The position numbers and the translations under genes are program-made. Below are positions 47,864-59,222 of a stretch of DNA of 64,000 nucleotides, in pieces. Below the pieces are notes generated by a model. The model had not been told where the DNA came from. It did no database searches and saw nothing but the letters and a program-made list of their open reading frames with translations. The DNA is taken from contig CM044964.1 in assembly GCA_024516035.1 (NCBI GenBank), positions 7,686,236 to 7,750,235 on the forward strand, written 5' to 3'. Each line of letters begins with the position of its first letter. Positions within the stretch are counted from its first letter, which is position 1. This stretch comes from Bactericera cockerelli (lineage: Eukaryota > Arthropoda > Insecta > Hemiptera > Triozidae).

Positions 47864-48854
47864 AGGGGAGGTGGGGGAATTGTGCGCACCTAAGCGAGAA
47901 ACGTTGTAAAATCCTTACCGTTAGACCTAAAAAGTAAAATACGATATGAATAAAAGTCAAATATTGTTGGCTAACTAATGAACAAGGCCAAAGTTTATTA
48001 TAATGAACAAATGAAAAAAGAAAATCGTTTTTCTAAGAAAAGTCAAATGCGCACGATTCCCCAACCGTTGGGTAATGGTGCGCACGGGTTGGGGAATTAT
48101 ACCCGAAATAATTGTTTTTTCTTTTTAAATTTTCATGGATTTTTGCAATCATCGCATATTATGTAGTTATGGGCACTGTTGCCATCCGTGCAGTCTGCGT
48201 GGTTCCAGGATGCACATACTGTACACCTATACCATAGCTCTCTATATTTTCCTGCTTCACCACAAACGCAACAATTCTCATTTGGAGGGGCATTATCTGC
48301 TGAAACAAATGTAAGGTCTTCGTCATCAAATTTGTTGTCATCGCAAATATCTGACACCTCTCCAGCAGATATATCAGATGAATCATCAATGTCAATATAT
48401 GTTTTAAGACCATGCATTAAATGTTGTTTCTTACCCTTTAACTATATGTGGGGTAATTGTGCGCATCCAGGCGCATAATTCCCCCACTAGCACATTTATT
48501 TTTTAATTAAATTAAAATATTAGAACCACTTGCTTTAAAAACACAGCACTAATCACAGTTTATGCACAACAATTCACCGTTTTTTTAGACACAAGCAATT
48601 TAAAAATTGACCAAGAAATCACAACTTATATCGTCTTCTTTCCTGGACAACGAAAATTATAAGAAAAAGTTGATTTTGAAACAATCGTCGCGTGCTCACA
48701 AATCAAAACAAAAACTCACTTCTGATAAGGTAATACCACTTTCTCTCACTAGGGAGACTCTGTTACTTTGGTCGTGCTCTCTGTCAGTGTTGCCAGATCT
48801 GAGATATATAGGTGCGTACCATTACCCGCTGCGCACGATTCCCCCACTTCCCCT
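47864..48854 (-). mobile_element. pogo-like DNA element carrying a PHD-type finger
   Basis: Inverted ends AGGGGAGGTGGGGGAATTGT / (reverse) AGGGGAAGTGGGGGAATCGT, then GCGCA; TA on both sides. It contains extra internal copies of the GGGGAATTGTGCGCA motif (about 48062, 48450). It lies in a T5 SINE tail (TGCGAAAGCGGTTCCGGGGC). The transposase core is missing; only the C-terminal finger frame remains. Confidence 0.75.
48133..48417 (-). CDS. PHD-type zinc finger fragment of a pogo/Tigger-like transposase
   Basis: 94 codons. An acidic N-terminal stretch (SDISAGEVSDICDDNKFDDE) precedes a Cys4-His-Cys3 finger: CCVCGEAGKYRELWYRC, then VCASWNHADCT, then YIICDDC. This PHD-like end is known from insect and other pogo/Tigger (DDE-1) transposases. 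No DDE domain is in the element, so it is a remnant. The finger is intact, so translation of a short protein is possible but unsupported. Confidence 0.6.
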   Translation of the reverse strand: MHGLKTYIDIDDSSDISAGEVSDICDDNKFDDEDLTFVSADNAPPNENCCVCGEAGKYRELWYRCTVCASWNHADCTDGNSAHNYIICDDCKNP

Positions 48855-49015
48855 TACCTTTTTTTTTTTTAAAAAAAAAAAAAAATCTTGTTTCATAATT
48901 CGGTTTCAAGTCCAAGCCTTTTAACATTTAATTATACGAGTATGTATATCATCGTCTATCTAAATACTTCACAGGTAAACATAAATATATATTATATATG
49001 TTTTTTTTTTTTTTT

Positions 49016-49263
49016 AATTTGGGTTTAAAGTCTCTTTCAACTGCATGGTCATATCACGACGGGGCTTTTACCCTCCATTGGCAGTAGACTCAAAAACAAG
49101 CTACCCACATTAACCTCAGCTAGCCCGAGTGGGTCCGGGAATAGCCAACATCACGAGGGTTCGAATTCGAATGGTCACCCATCCAAGTACTAGTCTCGCT
49201 GGATATTGCTTAACTTAAGTGACGGACTGAGAACCGGTGAATCCAACATACCATCGGCGTTGG
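49016..49263 (-). repeat. 5S-derived SINE, copy 9
   Basis: Poly-T, GGGTTTAAAGTCTCTTTC, TCACGACGGGGCTTTTACCC, core, TGGTCACCCATCCAAGTACT (box C region), GAGAACCGGTGAATCCAAC, ACCATCGGCGTTGGCC. Its 5S part is among the best preserved. Confidence 0.82.
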
Positions 49264-49662
49264 CCACATGGTTTTGTTCTTCGGTCACTGGGACTGAATT
49301 TTTTTTATTGTTGTTGCTACAAACAGTGGCGTAGCCACGAAGGGGGTTTCGGAGACAAAACCCCCAAAAAATTTCCAAGAAACCCCAGCAAAGATGGAAT
49401 ATACGTTAGGCGAGATTTCTGAACCCATCAAATCCCCCCCCCCCCCGAAATCCCCTCAAAACCCACACCCGCAATATAGGTCTAGCTACGGCACTGGCTA
49501 CAAGTATTTCAGCAAAATTAGACAGGACCCTTCCCTAACCTACCGCAACATAATTCTTATCGCGCTGGCAGCAATAAACATAGCTCCGACCAGTATTAGA
49601 GAAGCAAAGATGCGGAGTCTTCAGTTCCTACTCAGGAATCAGCTGAGACTGAGGGGAGCGGA
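49264..49662. other. unassigned, includes a C-run
   Basis: No gene recognised. The C-run at 49435-49445 may be an assembly weak point. Confidence 0.35.
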
Positions 49663-49870
49663 GCCAGCGTCGATGACTCGTTGAATCACCGGTTCTCGTA
49701 GGATCACCGAAGCAACGTCCAGCGGGGTGAAGACTTCGTGGATGCTGTGGCATTCCGGCCCAACCCAGGCTGGGTGAAATCAATGTGGGTAGCAGGTTTG
49801 TAAGTTTCCTGCGAATGGAGAGTAAAAGCCCCGTCGTGTATGACCATGCAGTTGAAAAACTATGTGAAAT
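49663..49870 (+). repeat. 5S-derived SINE, copy 10
   Basis: GCCAGCGTCGATGACTCGTT, CACCGGTTCTCGTAGGATCA, core, GACCATGCAGTTGAAAAAC. Confidence 0.82.
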
Positions 49871-50036
49871 TCTAATAACACAAACAAAAACGTTGGTATG
49901 AATACAGAAGGAAATTACTTGACCAGAAGCATGAGAAAGAAAAAGTTATGACTGAACAAAAAAGAACATTTGAGGTTTCTCTTATACCCAGTTCTATTAT
50001 GACCGGGTGCCACTGTGTATGCTGGTAACTTTCCAC

Positions 50037-50320
50037 TTTCCACCGTGGTAGAGTGAGTTAGAGCGCTAGGCATTGTACGCATGGTGACCTGGGTTCGATC
50101 CCCAGCCCAGCGAAAAATTCCTCTCTTAATAAAGAGAGGAATTTTTCTGCTCTGTACTTGGATGTTCGGGGTCCCCTCATACCTCGTGAGGAAAAATGAG
50201 TAGTTACTTGTATGAGTAACGACCAGTGGCGGAATTACCAGAGTAGAAAGAAATTAATGTAATAGAATTTGCAAAGTAAAGGAGGCTCTTCGTAATGCTG
50301 CTCTACCCACAAAAAATGTG
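50037..50320 (+). repeat. T7 SINE, full length
   Basis: CCACCGTGGTAGAGTGAGTT, GTGACCTGGGTTCGATCCCC, a short inverted AATTCCTCTCTT/AAGAGAGGAATT, CATACCTCGTGAGGAAAAAT, GCTCTACCCACAAAAAATGT. Confidence 0.75.
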
Positions 50321-50332
50321 AAGAGACCTTAG

Positions 50333-50632
50333 CCGTATTTTTCTTTCTAACCAAAGCTAACCAAACGGGAATAAAATGAACCAAACTGGAAGCAAGTCAT
50401 TTTTCTTTTGGAAGAAAAAAAATTCTTCTTCCAAAGTTAACCAAAATGGAAGTAGAAAATTCTTGCTTCCGGTTCTTTTATAGGTTAAGTCCATTGTTTA
50501 TCTTTAAAACTACCTACTAAAACGTATCTTTCTTTCATGAATGAGGTGAAGTTGACCTTGGAATGAAATGGAAATATTTGGAAATATCGAACCTGGAATT
50601 TTTTTTTAATCCAAAAGAAAAATAGGCCTATA
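50333..50632. mobile_element. MITE A, compact copy
   Basis: CCGTATTTTTCTTTCTAACC ... AAAAGAAAAATAGGCCTA. Its middle (GAAAATTCTTGCTTCCGG) is the uninterrupted form of the site into which element B jumped at 8.3 kb. Confidence 0.8.
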
Positions 50633-51036
50633 CTTATCACACGTGGACGTGGGCTAGACTTGTGTATGGGCTGGGTTCCATTCGGGGCGGGTTCAGCTTT
50701 CGAATTTCCCACCCTGTCTCAAAAAACACTGGCCGCGGGAATAGAACAGGCAGACTGCAGCTCAGATATTATTACACACGAAATAATTTGGCCAAGTTGA
50801 TTGAACTCTGCAGCTGTAGTAGAATGTATGCTATCTATCAGTCTGGCTCAGCGGTCTCAAACCTGAAGACCAGTGGTTCAAATCAGGCTTGGTTAGTGTT
50901 TTTTTTACGAGGGTTGTCTGTAAATAGAGGAGCTAATTGTCGACGCTTGTGGTCTATGTTGTGGCTTGCCCATCCTGAAAGCAGGTACTCTGATTTATCG
51001 AGACATATTATCAACTAAAATTATTACATTCATTTT

Positions 51037-51257
51037 GCCAGCGTCGATGGCGCGTTGAATGCATCGGTTCCCTCAATATCACCGAAGTTAAGCAACGTCC
51101 ATTGAGTTGAAGACTTCGTGATGCTGCCTTTCCGGCTCAACTTAGGCTGGGTGAGGTTGATGTGGGTAGCAAGTTTCAGAATTTTCTGTGAATGGAGGGT
51201 AACACCCCCGTCGTGATATGAACCCATGCAGTTGAAAGCGACATTAAACTTAAAAAA
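51037..51257 (+). repeat. 5S-derived SINE, copy 11
   Basis: GCCAGCGTCGATGGCGCGTT, GAATGCATCGGTTCCC, ACCGAAGTTAAGCAACGTCC, core, GTGATATGAACCCATGCAGT, then (AAT)n. Confidence 0.85.
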
Positions 51258-51873
51258 TAATAATAATAATTAGTTCTGATCGTCTAGAGTAGTTTCTGTC
51301 TTTACCGGGATTCGAACTCGCAGACCCGTTTGACGACCACTACCTCATGTGCTGACAGTCATTTTCATTGGGCCCGTATACTACTAACTACATATACATA
51401 AATATGTATATACCTATCTCTCTATAATACATAATATGCTACTAACTACATATACGAGATGTATGTACATACCTATCACTACAAAACATGCTACTAATTA
51501 TATGTATGTACCTACCTATCACTACAGAACATGCTACTGACTACATATGCCAATAACAGGCCAATTGTCACATGTTTTCTGTCAATTACCTAAAAACTAA
51601 AACAAAAACTCGACAGGCTGAAATGGTGCACTTAGATAGTATCTGACTAACAAGGCAGTAATAAGCAATAATGTCTTTGTGCATATGCGGCGGGTTTCCT
51701 AAAAATTCACTTCAGTTATAGGACTTATAGGTATGTACATAGATATTATACTAACGTGCAGGATATACAGGGTGTCCTTGTATTATTATTATCAAACTAA
51801 GGTAAATATTTGCATTTACATATTAATATAAATTTTATGTAAAAATATTTTATTATTATTATTATAATGATCA
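51258..51873. other. unassigned intergenic DNA
   Basis: It includes three imperfect ~60-bp repeats of CATGCTACTAACTACATAT at 51430-51550. No gene. Confidence 0.4.
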
Positions 51874-52045
51874 TCGGTTGGGTGGAAGAGATTGCCTCAG
51901 GCAATAACCCCGCCCTTTAGTTAGGACATAATTATATTAATATGTATATATTTATTTATTTTTTCTTTATTTTTTCTTCTATTTTATTATATTTTAATTT
52001 GTAATTATTTGTATTAAGTATATGTCCTATTAATAAAGTGTTAAT
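51874..52045 (+). repeat. W repeat, full length
   Basis: CGGTTGGGTGGAAGAGATTG, GGCAATAACCCCGCCC, TTTAGTTAGGACATAATTAT, CTATTAATAAAGTGTTAATA. Confidence 0.75.
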
Positions 52046-52267
52046 AGATAAATCAGAATAAAATAAATATGATTACGTTAGTGTAGCACATATGATTTAG
52101 ATACACCCTGTATATTTAAGTAATTATCTATGTTTTTACGTTAATTATGTAGCTATAACTTTATATGTCTTAAATAAAACGAAACATGCCCTGTTTCATT
52201 GATAAAAAAACAATAAACTTCCTGTCCATCAACAGGTTGTCATGCGACAAAGAATACTTGATAATCT

Positions 52268-52445
52268 TTTTTTAATTTGGGTTTAACGTCACTTTCAACT
52301 GCATGGTCATATCGTGACGGGGGTGTTACCCTCCATTCGCTGGAAACTCACAAACCTGCTACCCACACTAATCTCACCCAGGCTAGGTTGGGCCGGAATG
52401 CCAGCATCACGCCGAAGGCCGAATGCACCGGTTCTCGTAGGATCC
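52268..52445 (-). repeat. 5S-derived SINE, copy 12, partial
   Basis: TTTGGGTTTAACGTCACTTT, CGTGACGGGGGTGTTACCC, core, CGAATGCACCGGTTCTCGTA. Part of the 5S region is deleted. Confidence 0.78.
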
Positions 52446-52624
52446 AACCCTTATACGCCATAGCCCTACAAGATTGTTCAATCAATGTGATCTTCGCCTT
52501 GAAGCCACCCTGTAGCATAGGTTCAATAATTCCTTAGATTTTAGTGAATGGAACACAAAACAGAATAAACTGGAGTTCATTGACCCCAACAGTTCGATTT
52601 GACTGATTTATTTTGGCAACACAC

Positions 52625-52912
52625 TTTTTCTCTCTCTCATTCTCGTACTGTCTTTTTCTCTCGCTCTCTCTTTCTCTCATTCTCTTTTTCTCTCACTCTC
52701 TCTTTTTCTCTCACTCTCTCTTTTTCTCTCACTCTCTTTCTCTCTCTCTTTCTCTCACTCTCACTCTCTCTTTCTCTCACTCTCTCTTTCTCTCACTCTC
52801 TCTTTTTCTCTCACTCTCTTTTTCTATCACTCTCTCTTTTTCTCTCACTCCCTCTATTTCTCTCATCTCTCCTTCTCCTTCTCTCTCTCACTCTCTCTTT
52901 CTCATCACAACT
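52625..52912. repeat. CT-rich microsatellite
   Basis: Interrupted (TTTTTCTCTCACTCTC)n. Ser/Leu/Phe-rich open frames over it are artefacts. Confidence 0.95.
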
Positions 52913-53012
52913 GACATGACAGACTGATTGTTAACCTTTCAGTGGTCACCTTATTTGTTTTGTCTCTCTGATGCGAAAAGAAAAGAATAATTACCTACAT
53001 TCTCATAGATGT

Positions 53013-53280
53013 TAACAAGCGGGCTGTCGCCCGCTTTGCGGGCCGAGGCATGGCCGTGAAAGCAAAAAATCCTTTTTTGCCAATAGCAGGTGTTGTAGTG
53101 GGAATTTCGAAAAATCCCGTCTTATTGCACATCTAGACTATAAGACAAAGCTACCTACCAAATTTCAGCTTCTTAGGACTTACGGTTTGGGCTGTAGAGC
53201 GATGATCAGTCAGTGGTCAGTCAGTGGTCAGTGTCTTTGACATTAAGATAGGCCCCACTTAGAGTGAAAAAAGTCTAAAA
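53013..53280 (+). mobile_element. element D3 head (hairpin-headed)
   Basis: AAGCGGGCTGTCGCCCGCTT forms a 7-bp-stem hairpin, followed by TGCGGGCCGAGGCATGGCCG; a repeated GGTCAGTCAGT occurs at 53208-53235. The design resembles the heads of D and D2, without a microsatellite. The 3' limit is unclear. Confidence 0.5.
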
Positions 53281-53625
53281 AAATGTACGGAAATGCGACG
53301 AAAATCTCACCACAAAAAATGGGGTCAAACACGTATCCTTTCCCGGGTTGACCAATGTTACTATTGCAGCAAATTTCGGTACGCCATAATTTCGCTGACT
53401 GAAAGTACATGAAATGCATGGGAACTATGTTTTCCGTAACCTTACACTCTGCCGGGCTGTCTCTTTCTTTATTAAACATGTTGGATCAAGTTTTATTTAC
53501 AAATAACATAGATTAACAAAAATTAACAAAACAAAACTTGATCAAGGCTAATTTCTTTGTATAGGCGTTCTTCACACCTCGGCCGAGGTGTTTGATAAGA
53601 AACATTTTTATATTTTTTTTTAAAC

Positions 53626-53690
53626 TGTTAGCGTAATGGGACTTCCTGTCTCGAGCCGACAGTCTAAATAAAGCACTACTATACTATACT
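53626..53690. repeat. dispersed repeat, also at calypso exon 5
   Basis: AAACTGTTAGCGTAATGGGA ... GCACTACTATACTATACTAT, matching 19915-19978 almost exactly. Confidence 0.65.
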
Positions 53691-53896
53691 ATTTTACTTA
53701 TCATCAAAATTGAAGCATTCGTTAAAGAGTTATCACGTCACAAACAAACAGACAAACCAACAGACGAACTAATACAGCCGAACCTGGAAATAAGAACTCT
53801 AGGGACCGGAATTTTTTTCTCTTACATCCCGGTTGCTCCCTTGTAGAGAGGTAAATTGAACTTGAAAATTGTTCTCTTATATCCGGGTTTCTCTGC

Positions 53897-54112
53897 AGGA
53901 ACTTGCCGATTTCAGGAACTTCTGAAAGTTCTTTAGTGGTCTAGGGACATCGCGAAGTTCCTAGGAACTTCTAGAATGTCCTAGGAACAACTAGAAATTC
54001 CTGAGTAATTAAAAATTCAAACTAGTAACATCTAGAAGTTCCTAGGAGCTTCGCGATGTTCCTGGAGCGCTCAGGATCTTCTAGAAGTTCCTGATATCGG
54101 AAAGTTCCTGCA
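53897..54112. repeat. ~216-bp imperfect palindrome
   Basis: Arms of ~84 bp: GCAGGAACTTGCCGATTTCA at the left pairs with TGATATCGGAAAGTTCCTGC at the right, and CATCGCGAAGTTCCTAGGAA with TTCCTAGGAGCTTCGCGATG. Each arm is itself rich in GGAACTTCTAGAA-like dyads. Confidence 0.75.
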
Positions 54113-54699
54113 ACATACAATACACCTTATCTCCAAAATCAACGTGCGTGAAGATAGCACCCGACATTGAAGCTAGAATTTTGTACCACCTACCGTAATA
54201 ATTATGTACTAATTATGTACTCTCAGGAACAAGAAACCCCGAATTTTGTACTCCCATCCTGTAGAAAACAAGACGCTCACTACGTTTGGACCTCGGTTCA
54301 TAGTTAATATACATAATGATACATAGAAATAAATGGAAATGGTACAATAATTATAATTATGGTGAACCATACCGAACGAGAACGTGCTCTAAAAACGTCT
54401 ACGACAGTAATATTTCACTTGCTACCAATTTGGTCAAGCGGAATTCGACCAAATCAGTATTTTGTCGGTTATTGGTATGTATTTCACTATTTTATTCATA
54501 TACAGTACCTAAATATCTATATCTATACCTAGCTCCATCAAATATATGTATACATATAGCTAGTTATGAGCTGTAGCTATACACTATGGTCTTAAGACAG
54601 GTATATGACTAAAATATATACATGCGGGTAATTATAGCTATGTATGTACCTACTGATAAATACTATCAGAAATTACAGGGTCCTACTAGCGAGAGAACA

Positions 54700-55052
54700 A
54701 TGTCAGTAGAACCTGGATATAATGGACTTGGATATACAGTCCAACCTGGATATAAAGGACTTGGATATAGAGTCCAACCTGGATATAATGGACTTGGATA
54801 TACAGTAGAACCTGGATATAATGGACTTGGATATACAGTATAACCTGGATATAATGGACTTAGATATACAGTAGAACCTGGATATAATGGACTTGGATAT
54901 ACAGTCCAACCTGGATATAATGGACTTGGATATACAGTATAACCTGGATATAATGGACTTGGATATACAGTCCAACCTGGATATAATGGACTTGAATATA
55001 CAGTATAACCTGGATATAATGGACTTGGATATATAGTCCAACCTGGATATAA
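54700..55052. repeat. 33-bp tandem repeat, ~11 copies
   Basis: Unit ACCTGGATATAATGGACTTG GATATACAGTCCA, with a GTAGA/GTATA variant end. The 33-bp period keeps frames open on both strands (PGYNGLGYTVQ forward), a repeat shadow. Confidence 0.9.
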
Positions 55053-55055
55053 TAA

Positions 55056-55290
55056 TCAGGCTGGCATTTCTTTCCCTAATACCCAGGCTGGGTGAGGTTA
55101 ATGTTGGTAGCTGATACGATTCCTAGCGAATAAAGCGTAAAACCCCCGTTCTAACTACCTCAGACAAGGCCGTTAAAACCAAATAGAATCAATGGATATA
55201 AAAGGAGCCTAGATATTGGATTTGGGCGTCCATATAATCCTCTCACCACCGTGATGTAGGTATCTATGCCTGCCACACGGACACGGAACT
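55056..55290 (+). repeat. T4 SINE, head truncated
   Basis: AGGCTGGCATTTC, ACCCAGGCTGGGTGAGGTTA, tail GGAGCCTAGATATTGGATTT. Confidence 0.7.
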
Positions 55291-55936
55291 GTCATTATCT
55301 TTGGTTGAACCCTGTCAATCGTTAATAACCTGGGGTACTACGAATCGTATTGAGCAGATAGCGGACTTGGTGTAATGTTAATGGGTTTTTTATGAAAAAA
55401 TTTTAGTCAACCAGAACTGTTTGGTGTATAATTTAAACATAAATGTTCAGGGTGTATCAACAATGAAATTCAGCATGGAAAAAAGTTTCTAATTACTTAT
55501 CTGACCCTAGTACCCATCTATCCTCCCTTTAACCTCTGTAAACACCATAGACCTTTCCACTCCACTCCAGTCCACAACAGTTTTTTACTAGAGAAGAGAG
55601 GGAAAATCGAAGAAATACAATGTAATACAACATTTTTTATTAACATTTTTACCTTAAGTAGTTGCCAAAGGATATTTCCTTAGCTTCTGCGAATGGGGTT
55701 GGACCCCGTAAATTCGTAAAAATAAAAAATAAAAATAAAAAATAAAAGCTTGATATAGACGATGTTTGGGACTCCGTTCTGGCTGCTTACATTAATTAAA
55801 TAACATGTTTGGTTTTTTTTTTAGGGTATAGGACTCCGTTGAATTTCTTCCCAAATTCATTTTATTTTATTTTCAATTGTTCCCATTCTATCATTACTAT
55901 TAATCACTGTTCTTAATGTGGCTGCATTTTTTTTTT
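55291..55936. other. unassigned intergenic DNA
   Basis: No gene. 55660-55720 is a diverged W-like piece (GTTGCCAAAGGATATTTCC, GGGGTTGGACCCCG). Confidence 0.4.
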
Positions 55937-56096
55937 TTTAAAGATGTGTTTCACAGCCGTTTTTGTTTCGTAGCCATGAAACAGGAGCTAGTAGACGCTT
56001 GTGGTCTGTGTTGTAGCCTGCCCATCCCATAGTATGCCTCCCCTCTGATGGGCGAGAAGTGACACAATACTTCCCAATTAGGTGCTGCATGCTTTT
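55937..56096 (-). repeat. T2 SINE body
   Basis: Reverse T2 body: GATGTGTTTCACAGCCG, CATGAAACAGGAGCTAGTAG, GATGGGCGAGAAGTGACACA. A long A-run follows at 56117-56147. Confidence 0.7.
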
Positions 56097-56115
56097 TTTC
56101 TACTAAATGATAACG

Positions 56116-56148
<33 letters not shown>

Positions 56149-56149
56149 A

Positions 56150-56622
56150 TAATAATTATCCAGGCAAAGTACGGTGAAATGTCTAGTTCTGTGAAATCTG
56201 ACACCACTCAGGCAGAAATAGTTTGGTGTTTTCAGCGTAATGAGGTTGTTTTCGAGGTATACCACGAAGTTTTTTACCGCAGGATGAAAAAATAAAATAA
56301 TAATAATTGTAATTTTGATAATAATAAAATAGAATTGGTATGCATCAATATTTTTGTGCAGATGCAGAACTATTGCAAACCTATAGGTGCATATTTTGGT
56401 TTTGCCTAGTAGGAACTCACACTCGGGGTCAAAAAAACTGGATCAAATTTGGCTATATTCCAACTAATTCTATCAGTGCCGCGACTGTCATTAAAGATTA
56501 AGAGCCGAATTATGAAACAGGATTAGTGTTAGTTAATCTTAGTGGACACTATCCCTTAATTTTCACCTTGACAACAACTGTAGAGTTCATATCTAAGCCG
56601 GGCTTTGTAGCTGTATATTATC
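56150..56622. other. unassigned intergenic DNA
   Basis: A 38-codon open stretch (SSSVKSDTTQAEIVWCFQRN) at 56179-56295 looks peptide-like but matches no family I recognise; probably a transposon remnant. Confidence 0.3.
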
Positions 56623-57056
56623 CACTGAGATCATGTAACATAGAGGGAACCCGATGTAGAATCAAGATTTGCGTCCAGTAGGGACCATCAGCTGATTTCA
56701 AAATCAGTGCCGCAGTGCAGAATAATTTTTCTCTCGCGAAGGAGTGGGTACCTAAACTACCTAATTCTTCTAAAATAATATTTTTACTTTTTTCATACTT
56801 ACCTATTACCTAGTTATTTTTGTCTTTGCTCCCTCTTTTACTTTCCTTATTTTCTACTAATTATGTAGTAATATAAGATTTGGTATCTGGCGTGAAAATT
56901 TAGGATGTTTAGATATCCGCAACTGCATGAGGTAAACAAATAATTCAAGTAAATTGAACCAATCAGAGGCCGGAATTTGTTGAAAAAGGGACCATCAGAG
57001 CTGTTCAACTCGAGATAGGTAAGGGAGGTTCCCTCTCTGTTATTATGATTTCAGTG
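56623..57056. mobile_element. element B, uninterrupted copy
   Basis: Ends CACTGAGATCATGTAACATA / TTATTATGATTTCAGTG. 434 bp. Flanks ATATTATC and ATATTTTA could be an eroded 8-bp duplication. It gives the unbroken form of the site where element D inserted at ~8532 (TTATATTACTACATAATTAG on the minus strand). Confidence 0.75.
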
Positions 57057-57280
57057 ATATTTTATTAACTCTGTGGCTTAATGGAGCTCCAGCCAGCCTC
57101 GTTGACGGAAAATCTTGTTTTAAAATACCTATCGGTCAGCAGATAAAGTTTAAGGGTCAGGCATAGATTCACTATTCCTGATTCATATTACTACGGCCCT
57201 TAGAACTAAAAAGAGTCTAATTTTAAATTCTATTTATTTATTTATTTAGAAACTCTTTATTAGTAGGAAGAACATATATA

Positions 57281-58163
57281 CAGGGTGAGCATAAAGTCTC
57301 ACCCCACCCCCCGTATCTCAAGAATGGCTGAAAATACAAGAAAACGCAAAAACCCGTATTCCTTAATTTTTAGAGGGATTAATTTTCAGACAAAAAAAAT
57401 TTGCTTACACGGCCCCAGTCAGGCTGGGCATGGACCAATTTTAAAATATTAAATAGAATGGTATGTCTTGTGGCATATTGTTTTATAGGTCTCATAAAGA
57501 GAAGTTCATTACAACAAATTTCAGTGAGCTACAACTTACCGTTCTCGAGATACAGGGTCGGACGTCCTGCGTAATATCCATATATTTTGACCTATAACTC
57601 GTTGACCGTAAATTCCAGAAAAATGAAATTTGTTGATAATAAGTCCTTATGCCAAGAACTTTCGAACAAATTAAAATTTGATTTGTTTTTTCGTTAAAAT
57701 TTTTCGCACTGTTCGTCCGGCTGGCTGACGAAACCGACCAGAAACTAATATCAACAGAGTATGTCGAGTTATACCTTTTTCGACAGGGCTTGTCATAAGG
57801 AGTTATTATCAACAAATTTCATTTTTCTATAATTTACGGTTAACGAGTTATAGGTAAAATATATGGATATTACGCAGGACGTTCGACCCTGTATCTCAAG
57901 AACGGTAAGTCGTAGCTCACTGAAATTTGTTGTAATGAACTTCTCTCTATGAGACCTTTAAAACAATATGTCACAAGACATACCATTCTATTTAAGATTT
58001 TAAAGTTGGTCCATGCCCAGCCTGACTGGGGCCGTGTAGGCAAAAAAATTTTGGCTGAAAATTAATCCCCCTAAAAATTAGGGAACACGGGTTTTTGCGT
58101 TTTATTGTATTTACAGCCATTCTCGAGATACGGGGGGTGGGGTGAGACTTTATGCTCACCCTG
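57281..58163. mobile_element. foldback TA-target element, copy 2
   Basis: Same ends as the 32374 copy (CAGGGTGAGCATAAAGTCTC), 883 bp, flanked by TA, oriented opposite to copy 1 by its asymmetrical middle. It sits in the 3' part of a W-like repeat (CTCTTTATTAGTAGGAAGAA). Confidence 0.85.
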
Positions 58164-58274
58164 TATACAGACAAATAAATGGTAAATATAAAAATAGACA
58201 ATATTAATAATATAAACAAGGAAAAAACACACTTCATTCAAATACTTTGTAGTAAAAAAAAAAAAAAAAAATAA

Positions 58275-58356
58275 GGTACCGACTAGGAATTTGAACCACC
58301 GATCTCCAGATTGCAAGCCCGCGGCCTTTTCCAGTAAGCTACTGAGGTCGGTGATT
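58275..58356 (-). repeat. T3 SINE head
   Basis: GAACCACCGATCTCCAGATT, CCAGTAAGCTACTGAGGTCG. Confidence 0.55.
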
Positions 58357-58855
58357 AAAAAAAAAAAGACCTATGTGCTGCTGAAACTGTAACCCGTAAC
58401 TTAAGGTCCACTTTTTCTGCCCTGCTCTGTATCTTCCAGAAATGGAGCATTACTGTACATTTTGGTTTCCTCTGCATGGATCAGAGTTGCCAATTTAAAA
58501 TTTGTTCTCCATCGAAACAGACCTTAAAGTATCCGAGATTATTGGCAAATCCCATATGGTGGTCTTACAGCATGCAATTTGATAGCTCTAATAGATATCT
58601 GTCTATATCATGCAAAAATATAGGATATAGATATAATTCTATCGAAGAAATAATAATACAACATGTTAAGTGAAACTTGCGAAAAAGAACACATTTGTAT
58701 GGTTGATTTTCAAGTTAGAGGAATGTTAGGTACCGTTGGAACTATAATTTGCATCTGCATCAGGTTTAGGAGAACTTTATCTATATCAAAGTAGATTTGT
58801 AACACTATACTCTCAAAACTATGAAGCACAGGTCTGTACTTCCTATGTTTAGTGG
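58357..58855. other. unassigned intergenic DNA
   Basis: No gene or known repeat recognised. Confidence 0.35.
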
Positions 58856-59008
58856 TCTTAATGAAGTTATCATATTTGTGTTAATCACTTTCGTGATGTC
58901 ACAACTACTCAAACAGCTTTTACTAAATCTACGCTGAAACCGGGACTTGAACCACCGACCTCCAGGTAACAAGTCCGCCGCTTTACCGATCAAGCTACTG
59001 GTGGTCTT
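58856..59008 (-). repeat. T3 SINE
   Basis: GTGTTAATCACTTTCGTGAT, ACCACCGACCTCCAGGTAAC, CTTTACCGATCAAGCTACTG. Confidence 0.72.
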
Positions 59009-59009
59009 A

Positions 59010-59222
59010 TTAATAATTATAATAACACTCTTTAGTGAAAGGTAAGCACCAGGAGAGGTTAATGCTGGAATCATTTTCTAACCATCAGAGTCTTATTATT
59101 ATGTGGTCACAAACTGTAATAAATGCGGAAAAATTCATGCAATGGGTGGGATTCGAACCAACCGATCCCTACGCTACCTGGATTACCAGTCAAGCGCGTT
59201 AACCATTTGACTACCAGTGCAC
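59010..59222 (-). repeat. T6 SINE
   Basis: CACTCTTTAGTGAAAGGTAA, GGGATTCGAACCAACCG, GCGCGTTAACCATTTGACTA. Confidence 0.72.

Noticed and set aside
52599..52927. Ser/Leu/Phe-rich open frames
   Set aside because: CT microsatellite artefact.
53013..53040. Bacterial-type terminator or repeat (AAGCGGGCTGTCGCCCGCTT) suggesting symbiont DNA
   Set aside because: Similar hairpin heads occur at 8532, 9816 and 25487 within clearly insect repeats, and flanks are AT-rich insect DNA.
53897..54112. Heat-shock element cluster
   Set aside because: TTCTAGAA dyads are frequent, but the GAA-TTC-GAA spacing of two bases is not kept; the palindrome explains the motif density.
54622..55041. Open frames of PGYNGLGYTVQ type and the reverse KSIISRL type
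   Set aside because: The 33-bp tandem repeat keeps both strands open; no other gene evidence.
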